DNA of 36,640 nucleotides from Parcubacteria group bacterium (GCA_028286545.1 JAQBRJ010000021.1:1-36640), one strand, 5' to 3'; shown: positions 14,760 to 22,974, counted from the stretch's first letter. Translations and numbers: made by a program. Notes: generated by a model from the sequence alone, not told the origin.

Positions 14760-15212
14760 TTAGTCGCGTTGAATTGCTTGCTTCACGCGCTCATGTACTG
14801 TCGCAAGCCATGCCCGATCTTTCACAAACCAATCGTGATGTGGACTGCCGAGCGTCTCAGCAAGTTCACGGAAGGGAACCCACTTGGCTACCGCTATCTC
14901 AAGTGTTGGAGCAAGTTCTGCGTGAGGAGGTGCGGCGAACAAAAACATTTTGATTGTCTTCTCTTCATTCGCAGTGTTTCCGAAGGTGAGAACGGGACGG
15001 GTAAATTCTCCGAGATCGTCAATCAATTCCAAATCCGTGAGTCCCGTCTCTTCAGCAATCTCACGACGCGCCGCGTCCTCGTCTGATTCACCCGGATCAA
15101 CATGACCTTTCGGAAGTAACCATGAATGACTGTTCTTGCTAAAGACCATCGCAACCGTCCCGCTATCACCCAGCACTATGCCGCCTGCGCTTCTCGTCTG
15201 GCGAACGTCCAT
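14760..15212 (-). CDS. NUDIX hydrolase (Ap4A-hydrolase-like)
   Basis: The third NUDIX enzyme in 4 kb, with 150 residues. The box is GHVDPGE, seven residues, REIAEETGL (about 37-59), preceded by SAGGIVLG and SWLLPKG, a pattern common in bacterial diadenosine polyphosphate hydrolases and related proteins. KWVPFRELAETL after the box gives the usual C-terminal helix. The exact substrate is inferred only from resemblance. It follows the cupredoxin gene on the same strand after 5 bases, so the two probably share a transcript. Confidence 0.87.
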   Translation of the reverse strand: MDVRQTRSAGGIVLGDSGTVAMVFSKNSHSWLLPKGHVDPGESDEDAARREIAEETGLTDLELIDDLGEFTRPVLTFGNTANEEKTIKMFLFAAPPHAELAPTLEIAVAKWVPFRELAETLGSPHHDWFVKDRAWLATVHERVKQAIQRD

Positions 15213-15217
15213 ATAGA

Positions 15218-15757
15218 TTAGTTAGGAATAGCGTTTACGTTGATGTTGGTTTGTACGCTTTGGCCCGCAGTCACGACAACCGTTCCCATGTCAGACGCAT
15301 GTATATGGTTGTGGTATGGCCAGCTGCCTACCTTGGTGAAGGTAAAGCTATAACTGCCGCCCGAAGGAATGGCCGCACATTCGTCAAAGACCGTTGCAGA
15401 AGTCGGTGCACCACTTACACAATGTTGATTAGTCGACGTGCCGTCATACACGGTATGGCTTGGATGGTTGCCACTCGCAACCCACATTTGGCGAGAACTA
15501 TTGTTGGACCATGTTACGGTCGTGCCTTCTGCAATGGTTACGGTTGCGGGAGAGAATCCATTGTTGGTATATGAAATGACTTGTGACTGACCACTGGCGC
15601 CAACCGTGGCGTTACCTGTTGCCATAGCGCTCGTGGAAGCATTTTCATCACTTACGGGGGCTATTGCTGTTTTTGGATGCGACGAAAGGTACACGGCAAG
15701 CGCAACGAGAATAATGAGAACAACAGCACCGGCTACGAGAGGGGTCTTATTTTGCAT
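15218..15757 (-). CDS. membrane-anchored cupredoxin-like protein with an altered copper site
   Basis: The 179 residues start with a membrane anchor (about 7-25) and a Ser/Thr/Ala-rich linker, then a cupredoxin beta-sandwich (about 58-165): the pattern NNGFSPATVTIAEGTTVTWSNNS is classic for the N-terminal half. Candidate ligands are H98/H101 (HPSHTVY) and H149, H151, H153 with M157 (YHNHIHASDMG). In plastocyanin-type proteins the first position of the last loop is a Cys that gives the blue colour; here it is N150. Two other cysteines (C113, C127) could form a disulfide. So the protein may bind copper as a non-blue site, bind another metal, or be purely structural. Located outside the membrane by the anchor. 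Confidence 0.8.
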   Translation of the reverse strand: MQNKTPLVAGAVVLIILVALAVYLSSHPKTAIAPVSDENASTSAMATGNATVGASGQSQVISYTNNGFSPATVTIAEGTTVTWSNNSSRQMWVASGNHPSHTVYDGTSTNQHCVSGAPTSATVFDECAAIPSGGSYSFTFTKVGSWPYHNHIHASDMGTVVVTAGQSVQTNINVNAIPN

Positions 15758-15860
15758 ATAAAATGGCTACTAGTCTGATATAGAAATAGTCTACCAGGGA
15801 AGTGTGCTGGAGAAAGGGTGAACTGCGGGTTAAAGTGGTTTGGCTATAATTACTCGTTAT

Positions 15861-15903
15861 ACGATAAATATGTATTGACAAACGATAAACGTTGAATTAA
15901 GCT
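15861..15903 (+). promoter_or_regulatory. promoter with paired ACGATAAA repeats upstream of DUF2975/XRE
   Basis: TTGACA (15875-15880) and, 17 bases on, TAAGCT (15898-15903) are a candidate promoter with a strong -35 and weak -10. ACGATAAA occurs at 15861-15868 and 15882-15889, 21 bases apart (two helical turns), on either side of the -35 box. This is a plausible operator for the XRE regulator encoded downstream, inferred from position. Confidence 0.4.
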
Positions 15904-15928
15904 ATTTCTACACGTAATCAAAATAGGT

Positions 15929-16405
15929 ATGAAAAAAAGCTCAACAGTATTTCTTCAGGCAGTCATTGCACTCATCGGCATTGGTGCTCTTGCATTATTG
16001 CTTTTAGAACCTCGCATGGAGGGAGTGAACGCACACGCCACCAACTCTCAGATTTATTTTAATTCCTTCATAGTGCTTGTATATGCGGGTTCCATCCCTT
16101 TTTTCATTGCCCTGTATCAAGCGGTCAAAGTGCTGGGGTATGTCGGACGGGGAAAGGTATTTTCTCCAGAGGCGGTCAAAGCCTTGCGGGTTATAAAATA
16201 TTGCGCACTAGCCATCATTGGATTTGTTGTAGTGGAAGAAATATATATCATGCTAACCCATGGCAATGATGACGCCGCAGGTGGGATCATGATGGGTGTC
16301 TTCATAACCTTTGGTTCGATCGTGATTGCTACGGCGGCAGCGATGTTTGAACGAATTTTACGTAGTGCCGTAGAACTAAAATCCGAAAACGACCTAACCG
16401 TATAA
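15929..16405 (+). CDS. DUF2975-type membrane protein
   Basis: The 158 residues have four hydrophobic segments (about 9-27, 43-62, 88-106, 119-139) in the DUF2975 pattern, with the polar loop VKVLGYVGRGKVFSPEAVKALRVIKY between the second and third typical of this family. Function is unknown. The family is commonly paired with a small XRE regulator of the YozG kind, as here, where the regulator starts 4 bases after this stop. That pairing is established context; a sensory or toxin-like role would be inference. Confidence 0.8.
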   Translation: MKKSSTVFLQAVIALIGIGALALLLLEPRMEGVNAHATNSQIYFNSFIVLVYAGSIPFFIALYQAVKVLGYVGRGKVFSPEAVKALRVIKYCALAIIGFVVVEEIYIMLTHGNDDAAGGIMMGVFITFGSIVIATAAAMFERILRSAVELKSENDLTV

Positions 16406-16409
16406 CTCT

Positions 16410-16613
16410 ATGGCAATTATCATCAACATAGACGTGATGCTCGCAAAACGAAAGATGAGCGTTACCGAGCTCGCGGAGAAAGTCGGCATCACGATGGCAA
16501 ACATTTCTATCTTGAAAAACGGCAAAGCTAAAGCTATCCGACTATCAACGCTCGAAGCTATTTGTGAAGCTCTGGAATGTCAGCCGGGAGACATCTTGGA
16601 GTACAAAGACTAA
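16410..16613 (+). CDS. XRE/Cro-type transcriptional regulator
   Basis: A 67-residue protein that is almost only a helix-turn-helix domain. VTELAEKVGITMANISILKNGKAKAIRLSTLEAICEAL gives the four-helix Cro/C1 fold (about 18-55), and CQPGDILEY is the C-terminal signature of YozG-like regulators. It probably acts as a dimer on the promoter of its own two-gene operon. It ends 10 bases from a convergent gene without a visible terminator. Confidence 0.88.
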   Translation: MAIIINIDVMLAKRKMSVTELAEKVGITMANISILKNGKAKAIRLSTLEAICEALECQPGDILEYKD

Positions 16614-16623
16614 AGAGTGCACA

Positions 16624-17424
16624 TTAAATTCGTTCGTGTGGATTTGGAACTGCAGCCATATGCGCTTCTGGAAGCTCAAACGTATAAAGTCCATCTTCAG
16701 CAATGTAGAATCGTGCTGTTGTGGGAAGGGCAGCATCAGAGAGTTTCATAAAATCACGAGGACCGTAATTATGAAATTGTCCTGAGTCGTACTCAATCTT
16801 TCCTGAAACTACTTCCGGAATCTGGTTCTGTATGCGTTCGCCCATAGGATGTTGCTCATCGGCTTCACCATCAAAGGTGAGTGGTTCGGTTTTTGCGTGT
16901 AAATTTCCTGCTACGACGAGTGTGGGAACATCTGAGAGATTCGCGAGTATATTTTTCGCCATAGCTTCATCGCGGTCATTCCACGCGGGGCCAGTGGCTC
17001 CTCCGTCGAAACAAACAAATTGCTCAAGCATTCCTTCGTCCCTCAACTTCTTTAGGAGAGCAAAATGACCACCGGTAACGCGGCCATCAGGACTATCTTG
17101 GATAGCGTGAAAATTAAGTTCACCAGTCTCTAGATATTTTTCAGCAACGTGCTTTAAATCTGGCTCCCATTCGAGCGAAAGTCCTCGAAAGCCAAATTTC
17201 TTAAAAAGCGTATAGATAATATCGGGATTTTCTTTCACTCCATGCATTTCACCTAGTATGAACAGGTTTGTGCGCGAGATGTTTTCAAGGAGCTGATGAG
17301 AAGCAATCTCATCAAATTCCGTTGGTATTTCTACTATCGAATGAGCAGAGACGGCTTCAATAAATGAATGCCTTTCTCGCTCAATATTTCTTTGCTGCGG
17401 TGACTCTCTTTCAAAACCTTTCAT
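16624..17424 (-). CDS. ChaN/erythromycin-esterase-like superfamily protein
   Basis: The 266-residue soluble protein has the pattern of the haem-binding/EreA-like (Tiki, TraB, ChaN) superfamily: LFILGEMHGVKENPDII with the conserved Glu-His (about 58-60), LSLEWEP, a downstream NDRDEAMAKNIL motif, and VVAGNLHAKTEP with a conserved His. In this group such residues form one polar or metal site. Whether it is an esterase, a protease or a ligand-binding protein is not decidable. There is no signal peptide, unlike ChaN, so it should be cytoplasmic. A TATACT box ends 6 bases before the ATG, and no Shine-Dalgarno is present. Confidence 0.68.
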   Translation of the reverse strand: MKGFERESPQQRNIERERHSFIEAVSAHSIVEIPTEFDEIASHQLLENISRTNLFILGEMHGVKENPDIIYTLFKKFGFRGLSLEWEPDLKHVAEKYLETGELNFHAIQDSPDGRVTGGHFALLKKLRDEGMLEQFVCFDGGATGPAWNDRDEAMAKNILANLSDVPTLVVAGNLHAKTEPLTFDGEADEQHPMGERIQNQIPEVVSGKIEYDSGQFHNYGPRDFMKLSDAALPTTARFYIAEDGLYTFELPEAHMAAVPNPHERI

Positions 17425-17430
17425 GTAGTA

Positions 17431-17436
17431 AGTATA
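17431..17436 (-). promoter_or_regulatory. -10 box of the ChaN-like gene, leaderless arrangement
   Basis: Minus-strand TATACT ends exactly 6 bases before the ATG at 17424, matching the spacing seen at other first genes in the window. Confidence 0.5.
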
Positions 17437-17456
17437 GCTTAGCTAACTTCTTAGTT

Positions 17457-17546
17457 TGGCGGAGACGGAGGGATTCGAACCCTCGGAGCCTTTTACAGCT
17501 CGCCTCGTTAGCAGTGAGGTACTTTCGACCACTCAGCCACGTCTCC
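17457..17546 (-). tRNA. tRNA-Ser(GCU)
   Basis: On the minus strand the acceptor GGAGACG pairs with CGTCTCC, the discriminator is G, and CCA is encoded. The D arm GCTGAGTGGTCGAAAGT, the anticodon loop CTGCTAA (anticodon GCU, codons AGU/AGC), a long variable arm of class II type, and the T arm AGGG-TTCGAAT-CCCT all fit serine. The closing pair of the anticodon stem next to the loop is an A-C mismatch. Unlike the other two tRNAs here, the CCA end is in the gene. It follows comF on the same strand. Confidence 0.93.
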
Positions 17547-17610
17547 TTTATATATCAAGTATTGCGAATTCACGCCCAAACCTGATATATGTAAATTATC
17601 ATTTCATACG

Positions 17611-18267
17611 CTAATGCGCGAGTGCGAGGGTGATTATGTGCTTCGCACCAGCCTTTGTAAGGGTTTCTGCGGCAGCATGCAATGTGGCGCCTGTTGTAAC
17701 AACGTCGTCGAACACTATATAGGTATGCGCTGGATTGCATGGACGCGTTGTGGCAAAGGCTCCTATAATATTCTGTCTTCGTGCGCCTCCATCGAGTGTC
17801 GTTTGAGGCACCGTATCGCGTGTGCGTACAAGAAGACCAGGATCGAGGGCTATATATTCCTCAAGCCCTACAAGTGCATGTGTGGCAATTTGTTCTGCTT
17901 GATTATAGCCGCGCTCCCGCTTGCGGGAGCGCGAAAGGGGAATGGAAACGAATATGATTTTTTCCTGAAAGAATTCTTTGGTTTCGGTGATGAAGTCGAA
18001 GAGATATTCGTGTAATACATGCGCAAGCAACGCAGTTGCTTGCGCATTGTTGTGAAATTTTGCCTCAATAACGCACGCTTGCACCGTCTCATGTTTATAG
18101 GGAAGGAGTGCCATAAGAGGCTTCGAAGCACTACGTTCTGTTGAAGTATCGTTAAGTACGGTAGGGCAGAGCAGAGCCAAGACATCATTTTTTGTATATT
18201 CTCGTACCCGAAGTTCACTTTCGCGCGGTGGGAAAATCAAATCAATGATCGTCTTCATGAACCGCAT
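17611..18267 (-). CDS. comF: ComF family phosphoribosyltransferase-like protein
   Basis: ComF proteins are needed for DNA uptake in competent bacteria. In 218 residues the PRTase fold is clear: VSIPLSRSRKRERGYNQAEQIA (about 107-128) is the family hallmark and YIVFDDVVTTGATL (about 184-197) is the PRPP-binding loop. The N-terminus has the IIDLIFPPR signature but then ESELRV, where most ComF proteins carry a CxxC zinc ribbon; the cysteine module is missing. Transcribed away from pilM with only 24 bases between the start codons. A TATCAT box ends 8 bases before the ATG. Confidence 0.88.
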   Translation of the reverse strand: MRFMKTIIDLIFPPRESELRVREYTKNDVLALLCPTVLNDTSTERSASKPLMALLPYKHETVQACVIEAKFHNNAQATALLAHVLHEYLFDFITETKEFFQEKIIFVSIPLSRSRKRERGYNQAEQIATHALVGLEEYIALDPGLLVRTRDTVPQTTLDGGARRQNIIGAFATTRPCNPAHTYIVFDDVVTTGATLHAAAETLTKAGAKHIITLALAH

Positions 18268-18291
18268 ATCTTCACATGATACAATTGCCGC
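18268..18291. promoter_or_regulatory. 24-base divergent promoter region of comF and pilM
   Basis: Plus-strand TACAAT (18280-18285) ends 6 bases before the pilM ATG. Minus-strand TATCAT (18281-18276) ends 8 bases before the comF ATG. The two -10 boxes overlap by two bases, so the -35 contacts of each promoter must lie inside the other gene and the two polymerases cannot bind together. Confidence 0.5.
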
Positions 18292-19395
18292 ATGAGCTTT
18301 TTGTCGAATATGTTCGGGAAAAAGAAAACCAAGAGTGTTCTTGGTGTGGACATCGGTTCTTCGTCTCTAAAAATTGTGCAACTTAGGCGCGAAGGAGAAA
18401 CTGCGGTACTCGAGACGTACGGCGAGCTTGCGCTTGGTCCGTACGCAGGAAACGAAGTTGGTCAGGCGACAAACCTTCCCGCAGACAAGATTGCAGAAAC
18501 TCTGACCGACCTTTTGCGCGAAGCAAACGTGACCACTAATGAGGCAGGAATATCAATACCATTCGCGCGTTCGCTGCTCCGCCTCATCACCCTCCCACGA
18601 CGCGATGATCCAAACGAGCAACGCACCATGGTCGAGCTCGAAGCTCGCAAATACATTCCTGTTCCGGTGAGTGAAGTGCAACTCGATTGGTTCGTGGTAC
18701 CAGAGCCTATTTCAGAAGGGCAGCCGCCCTCAGACAAGATGCGCATTCTTATCGTTGCCGTGCATAACGATGAGCTCGCACTCTTGCAGGGTGTTGTGCA
18801 GGGCGCGAAGCTTGAGACCTCGTTCTATGAAATAGAAATATTCAGTACGATTCGTTCGGTGGTGGATGAACCGGTACGACCAGTGCTTGTGCTCGATATA
18901 GGTGCGTCAGCGACAAAAGTATATGTGGTTGAACACGGCGTCGTAGCTTTTTCACATAATATTCCACAGGGAGGTCAGGATGTTACGCGTACTATTGCAA
19001 CCGCAAACGGTCTCACCATTAAACAGGCAGAAATTTTCAAAAAGGAACAAGGTTTCAAGAATAGCTCCGCTGCCGAAGGTGGAAAGCTTTCGTACGATCG
19101 AAAAAGCATCGAGCTCATATTCTCCCGCATATTTGAAGAAACTAAACGTGTACTTACTCAGTATGAAATGGGAAGCCAGAAGAGTGTTGCCGCTATTGTA
19201 CTTACCGGTGGTGGGGGAGTTACCAAGGAACTCGCAGCGTATGCGAAGGAATTCTTTTCAGTAGACATTCAACTCGCTGATCCGTTTGGAAAAGTAGAAG
19301 CTCCGGCCTTCATGCGGCCCGTACTCGCAGAGATTGGCCCAGAATTTGCCGTAGCCGTAGGACTCGCATTACGCAAGCTCGAAGAACTTCAGTAA
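18292..19395 (+). CDS. pilM: type IV pilus assembly protein PilM
   Basis: Actin-like cytoplasmic ATPase-fold protein that docks on PilN and the motor ATPases. In 367 residues: phosphate-1 loop LGVDIGSSSLKIVQL (about 17-31), the PVPVSEVQLDW signature of PilM (about 123-133), the second phosphate loop VLDIGASATKVYVV (about 201-214), and the adenosine motif VLTGGGGVTKELA (about 304-316). A short KK-rich N-terminus resembles the known PilN-binding tail-like segments. First gene of a pilus operon that runs to 29948. No Shine-Dalgarno; TACAAT ends 6 bases before the ATG. Confidence 0.95.
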   Translation: MSFLSNMFGKKKTKSVLGVDIGSSSLKIVQLRREGETAVLETYGELALGPYAGNEVGQATNLPADKIAETLTDLLREANVTTNEAGISIPFARSLLRLITLPRRDDPNEQRTMVELEARKYIPVPVSEVQLDWFVVPEPISEGQPPSDKMRILIVAVHNDELALLQGVVQGAKLETSFYEIEIFSTIRSVVDEPVRPVLVLDIGASATKVYVVEHGVVAFSHNIPQGGQDVTRTIATANGLTIKQAEIFKKEQGFKNSSAAEGGKLSYDRKSIELIFSRIFEETKRVLTQYEMGSQKSVAAIVLTGGGGVTKELAAYAKEFFSVDIQLADPFGKVEAPAFMRPVLAEIGPEFAVAVGLALRKLEELQ

Positions 19396-19456
19396 TCTAC
19401 GCACAGTTCTTCATGATTCTGTGCATAAATAGAATGAAACACTCATATCTATAGCG

Positions 19457-19462
19457 TATACT
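19457..19462 (+). promoter_or_regulatory. -10 box of pilN, leaderless arrangement
   Basis: TATACT ends 6 bases before the GTG start codon of pilN. This would allow pilN and the following genes to start apart from pilM. Confidence 0.45.
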
Positions 19463-19468
19463 CTATTT

Positions 19469-20212
19469 GTGGCACTTTCTCCCGGCATTCCTACATCATT
19501 TGTACCGCGACAACCGGTACAGCCTTCCGCGAAACACCCAATGCGCGGTAGTAATAATATTTTTCTTATTGTATCGGTGGTGATCTTGGGAATTGTCGTA
19601 CTAATGGCTGTGGGTGTTTTTGCGTACGATAAGTACCTCACTAATTCGCTTCAGACAAAGGCAGATCAACTTGCAACTGCGCAAAAGCGCGTAGACCAAA
19701 ATACTATTGAAGAATTCGTGCGTTTGCGCGACCGCCTTAATACCGGTACAGACCTCCTCACGAATCACATCGTTCTTTCACAATTTCTTGATACGCTTGA
19801 ATCCCTCACGCTACAAAACGTACGATTCAATAGTATGAAACTTGCTGTTGCGGGTGATCATACGGCGAAGATCGATATACTCGGTACTGCAAAGACATTC
19901 AATGCGCTTGCCGCACAGTCCAATGCCTTTGCGGGTGAGAAGCTTATAAAGCGAGCGATATTCGCCAACATTACTCTTTCACAATCAAAACTAGTAACGT
20001 TCCGTCTTACGGCCGATATCGATCCGCGCTTGGTAGTCGCTGGAACGGGGACTGGCGCGAAACCTACTGTTGATCCCTTAACGCTTCCCGTGCAGACTCC
20101 CGTCGCTCCTGTAGCAACTGCAACGCCGAACCTTCCAACCCAATCTCCTGCAACACAGGCCCCTGCAGCAACGACGAGCGCAAAGACTAGCACTTCAACA
20201 CCAACCCTATGA
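19469..20212 (+). CDS. pilN: PilN-like pilus alignment protein
   Basis: The 247 residues show a short proline-rich cytoplasmic N-terminus (1-28), one membrane helix (about 31-53), a coiled-coil stretch (about 55-85) and a ferredoxin-like periplasmic domain (about 95-195), the layout of PilN. A disordered Pro/Thr/Ala-rich tail (about 200-247) is an addition. The start is GTG; the upstream TATACT box and the lack of other starts support it. PilN joins cytoplasmic PilM to PilO. Its identity rests on position after pilM and topology more than on sequence motifs. It overlaps pilO by 4 bases. Confidence 0.8.
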   Translation: MALSPGIPTSFVPRQPVQPSAKHPMRGSNNIFLIVSVVILGIVVLMAVGVFAYDKYLTNSLQTKADQLATAQKRVDQNTIEEFVRLRDRLNTGTDLLTNHIVLSQFLDTLESLTLQNVRFNSMKLAVAGDHTAKIDILGTAKTFNALAAQSNAFAGEKLIKRAIFANITLSQSKLVTFRLTADIDPRLVVAGTGTGAKPTVDPLTLPVQTPVAPVATATPNLPTQSPATQAPAATTSAKTSTSTPTL

Positions 20213-20784
20213 TGTCTCGCCTAGTACCAATCGGTGCGCTCATTCTCTCACTAGCACTTTTCTTGCTATACATTAAGCCAACGTATACCGGCCCTATTCA
20301 AGAAACGAAGACAAAGATAGACAGCTATACCGCAGCACTTGCTGCAGCGGATCGATTCTCACAGAAGGAAGCTGAACTTACCCAAGCACGGGCGAACATT
20401 TCTGCAGATAGCCTCACCCGCTTGAACTCCTTCCTGCCTGATGGCGTAGATAACGTGCAATTAATTCTTGATCTCGATGCGTTAGCTGCTCGCTCTGGTG
20501 TAACACTCTCAAATTTTGATATTAAGAATCAGGACGAGGGGGGCACCTCAGCGACAACTCCCTCAGTGCCTGGCCAGCTTGGTCCCGGTCTCGCTTCGAA
20601 TACTCCTGTCGATTCACTCGACCTCACTCTTTCAGCAAGTGGTACGTACCCGGCCTTCCGTGCCTTCCTTGCTGGTGTAGAACAAAGCTTACGGCCGCTC
20701 GATGTCGTAGAACTAACCGTGAGCGAGTCAACAACCGGCGTCTATAAATATGACATGACTATCCGTATCTACTGGCTTCATTAA
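20209..20784 (+). CDS. pilO: PilO-like pilus alignment protein
   Basis: The 191 residues have an N-terminal membrane helix (about 5-23), a coiled coil (about 28-65, ETKTKIDSYTAALAAADRFSQKEAELTQA) and an alpha/beta domain ending in YKYDMTIRIYWL. A SLTRLNSFLPDGVDNVQLILDLDALAARSGVTL segment is the usual PilO hinge. A Gly/Ser/Thr-rich insert at about 105-130 is unusual. It starts in the ATGA overlap with pilN. Confidence 0.85.
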   Translation: MMSRLVPIGALILSLALFLLYIKPTYTGPIQETKTKIDSYTAALAAADRFSQKEAELTQARANISADSLTRLNSFLPDGVDNVQLILDLDALAARSGVTLSNFDIKNQDEGGTSATTPSVPGQLGPGLASNTPVDSLDLTLSASGTYPAFRAFLAGVEQSLRPLDVVELTVSESTTGVYKYDMTIRIYWLH

Positions 20785-20793
20785 TTCCTACCT

Positions 20794-21111
20794 ATGAACC
20801 TCACTCGTAACACCCTTATCCTCATCGTTTGCGCCCTCATTGTGCTTGGGGGAGGAGCATATTATTTCTTCTTTTTTAATACCGGAACTGGTGCAGGAGT
20901 TTCGGGCGATACCGCTATAGCAAGCGATGCTGAGCTTTCATTTATTGCACTGGTGAGCAAGCTTGATCCTATTACCTTTAATACGGCAATCTTGTCAGAC
21001 CCTCGCTTTACCTCGCGTACAGATATTCGTACTACTGTTGTCTCTGAAACGACAGGACGCAAAGACCCTTTTGCGCCGATAGCGGGCACGGTGTCTACGA
21101 CAAATAAATAG
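20794..21111 (+). CDS. small membrane-anchored protein in the PilP position
   Basis: The 105 residues have one membrane helix (about 6-27) and a short external tail ending in GRKDPFAPI, a motif that in PilP-like lipoproteins marks the link to partner proteins (RDPFxP). PilP normally connects PilN/O to the outer-membrane secretin PilQ; no PilQ is present here and there is no lipobox. I would call it a reduced PilP-like protein on position and on the DPFAP motif. 9 bases separate it from pilO, with no Shine-Dalgarno. Confidence 0.65.
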   Translation: MNLTRNTLILIVCALIVLGGGAYYFFFFNTGTGAGVSGDTAIASDAELSFIALVSKLDPITFNTAILSDPRFTSRTDIRTTVVSETTGRKDPFAPIAGTVSTTNK

Positions 21112-21202
21112 ACATCATTTGAAAAACCTCTGCTCTTCATGCGAGCGTGGTATATGATACGAGAGTAGGGAACGATACGTTGTTCACTCACACATACTTT
21201 TC

Positions 21203-22963
21203 ATGAACATTCTTACGCTCCTTAGCGACATTGGAACTCTAAAGCCTGATGAGGCGACGGCAATCGCAAGTGAAGCGCGTACTTCGCAGACTCCGGTAGA
21301 AACCTTGCTCGAAAAGCGAGGTATTCCGATTGAAAAGATTCTTGAAGAAGCCGGCAAACGCTACAGCATGCCGTACCGCATTCTTCCGCCTACTCCGATC
21401 GGAAAGAAGGCTCTGGAATATATCCCTGAAGAATCAGCAAAGCACTACGGCTTTGCTCCTATTGGTCTTGCGGACGGTGCGCTCGAAGTAGGTATTGTTG
21501 ACCCCGATAATATTGAAGCGCTCGATGCATTGCAATTCATTGCTGGTCGCGTGGGGTTGCCGTACAAACTCTTTCTCATAAGCCAGGCAGATTTTAGTAA
21601 AGTTCTTGAAGAATACAGCAGTCTTACCGGTGAAGTTGGGGAAGCGCTTCAACAGCTTGAACCTGTCGAAGTCTCGGATGACGATGAAAAGAAGAAAGAT
21701 ACCGTAGAAGATCGCGTTATCAAAGAAGATGCTCCGGTTACTAAAATCGTTGCGACGATACTTCGCTATGCCGTAGAAGGTGGTGCTTCCGATATTCACA
21801 TTGAACCAACGCCGGAGAAAACGCAGGTGCGTTTTCGCATGGACGGTGAACTGCATACTTCGCTTGAGCTTCCGATAAAGGTGCACCCGGCCGTAGTTGC
21901 GCGTATCAAGATTCTTTCACAAATGCGTCTCGATGAACGTCGCAAGCCGCAAGATGGTCGCTTTTCTGCAACGGTTGAAGGTCGTCGCATCGACTTCCGC
22001 GTTTCTACGTTCCCAACGCAGTACGGTGAGAAAGTCGTGATGCGAATCTTGGATAGGTCGAAGTCGGTTGCGACGCTTGAGAGCCTTGGTTTTACTCCGA
22101 GAGATTTTGAAACTATTCAGCAAATAATCGCCCGTCCATACGGCATCATTCTTATTTCCGGCCCTACCGGTTCTGGTAAGTCGACGACCTTGTTCGCCAT
22201 GCTTTCGGCACTTAATCGCGAGGCTGCGAACGTCGTGTCGGTTGAAGACCCGGTCGAGTATGAAATCCCAGGCGTGATGCAGTCGCAAGTGCACCCGGAA
22301 ATCGGTTACACCTTTGCCTCTGGTCTTCGTTCTATTCTTCGTCAGGATCCTGACATCATCATGGTGGGAGAGATTCGCGATAAAGAGACAGCGCAGCTTG
22401 CTATTCAGGCAGCGCTTACGGGTCACTTGGTATTCTCAACGATTCACACCAACACGGCTGCCGGTGTGATTCCACGTTTGGTGGATATGGGCGTGGACCC
22501 GTATCTCATCGCGCCAACCCTCATCGCGGCTATTGGACAGCGTCTCGTTCGCAAGCTCTGCCCTGGAGCAGGGCACCCTACGCCGGTAAGTGACAGCATG
22601 AAACTTCATCTTGAACAGGATTTCTCTGATCTTCCTGAAGATATCCGTGCAACGGTCCCCGCCTTTGAGACTATATATGACGCTACGACCACGCCTGACT
22701 GCCCAAATGGTACGCGTGGTCGCCTCGCTGTCTTTGAGATATTGAAGATGGATAAGGATCTGGAGAAAGTGGTTCTCGAGAACCCTGTAGAAGAGAAAGT
22801 ATATGCCGCTGCTCGTGCAAAAGGCATGTTTACGATGCGCGAGGATGGTATTATGAAAGCATTAGCTGGCCAGATACCGTTCCAGGAGGTGGATACGCTC
22901 GGCGGCGCATTATTGGCTGATGAAGAAGTAGAAGACGTAGAAAAGAATCCCACAGAAACCTAA
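21203..22963 (+). CDS. pilB: type IV pilus extension ATPase PilB
   Basis: Hexameric cytoplasmic motor that drives pilus assembly. In 586 residues: a GspE-type N-terminal domain (about 1-140), an acidic linker (155-172), the ATPase N2 domain with SDIHIEPT (196-203), Walker A GPTGSGKST (320-328), the Asp box and Walker B DIIMVGEIRD (384-393), and the His box TGHLVFSTIHT (406-416). The four-cysteine zinc motif near residues 450-505 of most PilB/GspE proteins is reduced to two cysteines (LCPGAG and DCPNG), so zinc binding there is doubtful. A 91-base gap precedes it. It is followed after 11 bases by a receiver-domain gene. Confidence 0.95.
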   Translation: MNILTLLSDIGTLKPDEATAIASEARTSQTPVETLLEKRGIPIEKILEEAGKRYSMPYRILPPTPIGKKALEYIPEESAKHYGFAPIGLADGALEVGIVDPDNIEALDALQFIAGRVGLPYKLFLISQADFSKVLEEYSSLTGEVGEALQQLEPVEVSDDDEKKKDTVEDRVIKEDAPVTKIVATILRYAVEGGASDIHIEPTPEKTQVRFRMDGELHTSLELPIKVHPAVVARIKILSQMRLDERRKPQDGRFSATVEGRRIDFRVSTFPTQYGEKVVMRILDRSKSVATLESLGFTPRDFETIQQIIARPYGIILISGPTGSGKSTTLFAMLSALNREAANVVSVEDPVEYEIPGVMQSQVHPEIGYTFASGLRSILRQDPDIIMVGEIRDKETAQLAIQAALTGHLVFSTIHTNTAAGVIPRLVDMGVDPYLIAPTLIAAIGQRLVRKLCPGAGHPTPVSDSMKLHLEQDFSDLPEDIRATVPAFETIYDATTTPDCPNGTRGRLAVFEILKMDKDLEKVVLENPVEEKVYAAARAKGMFTMREDGIMKALAGQIPFQEVDTLGGALLADEEVEDVEKNPTET

Positions 22964-22974
22964 AACACATTCGT

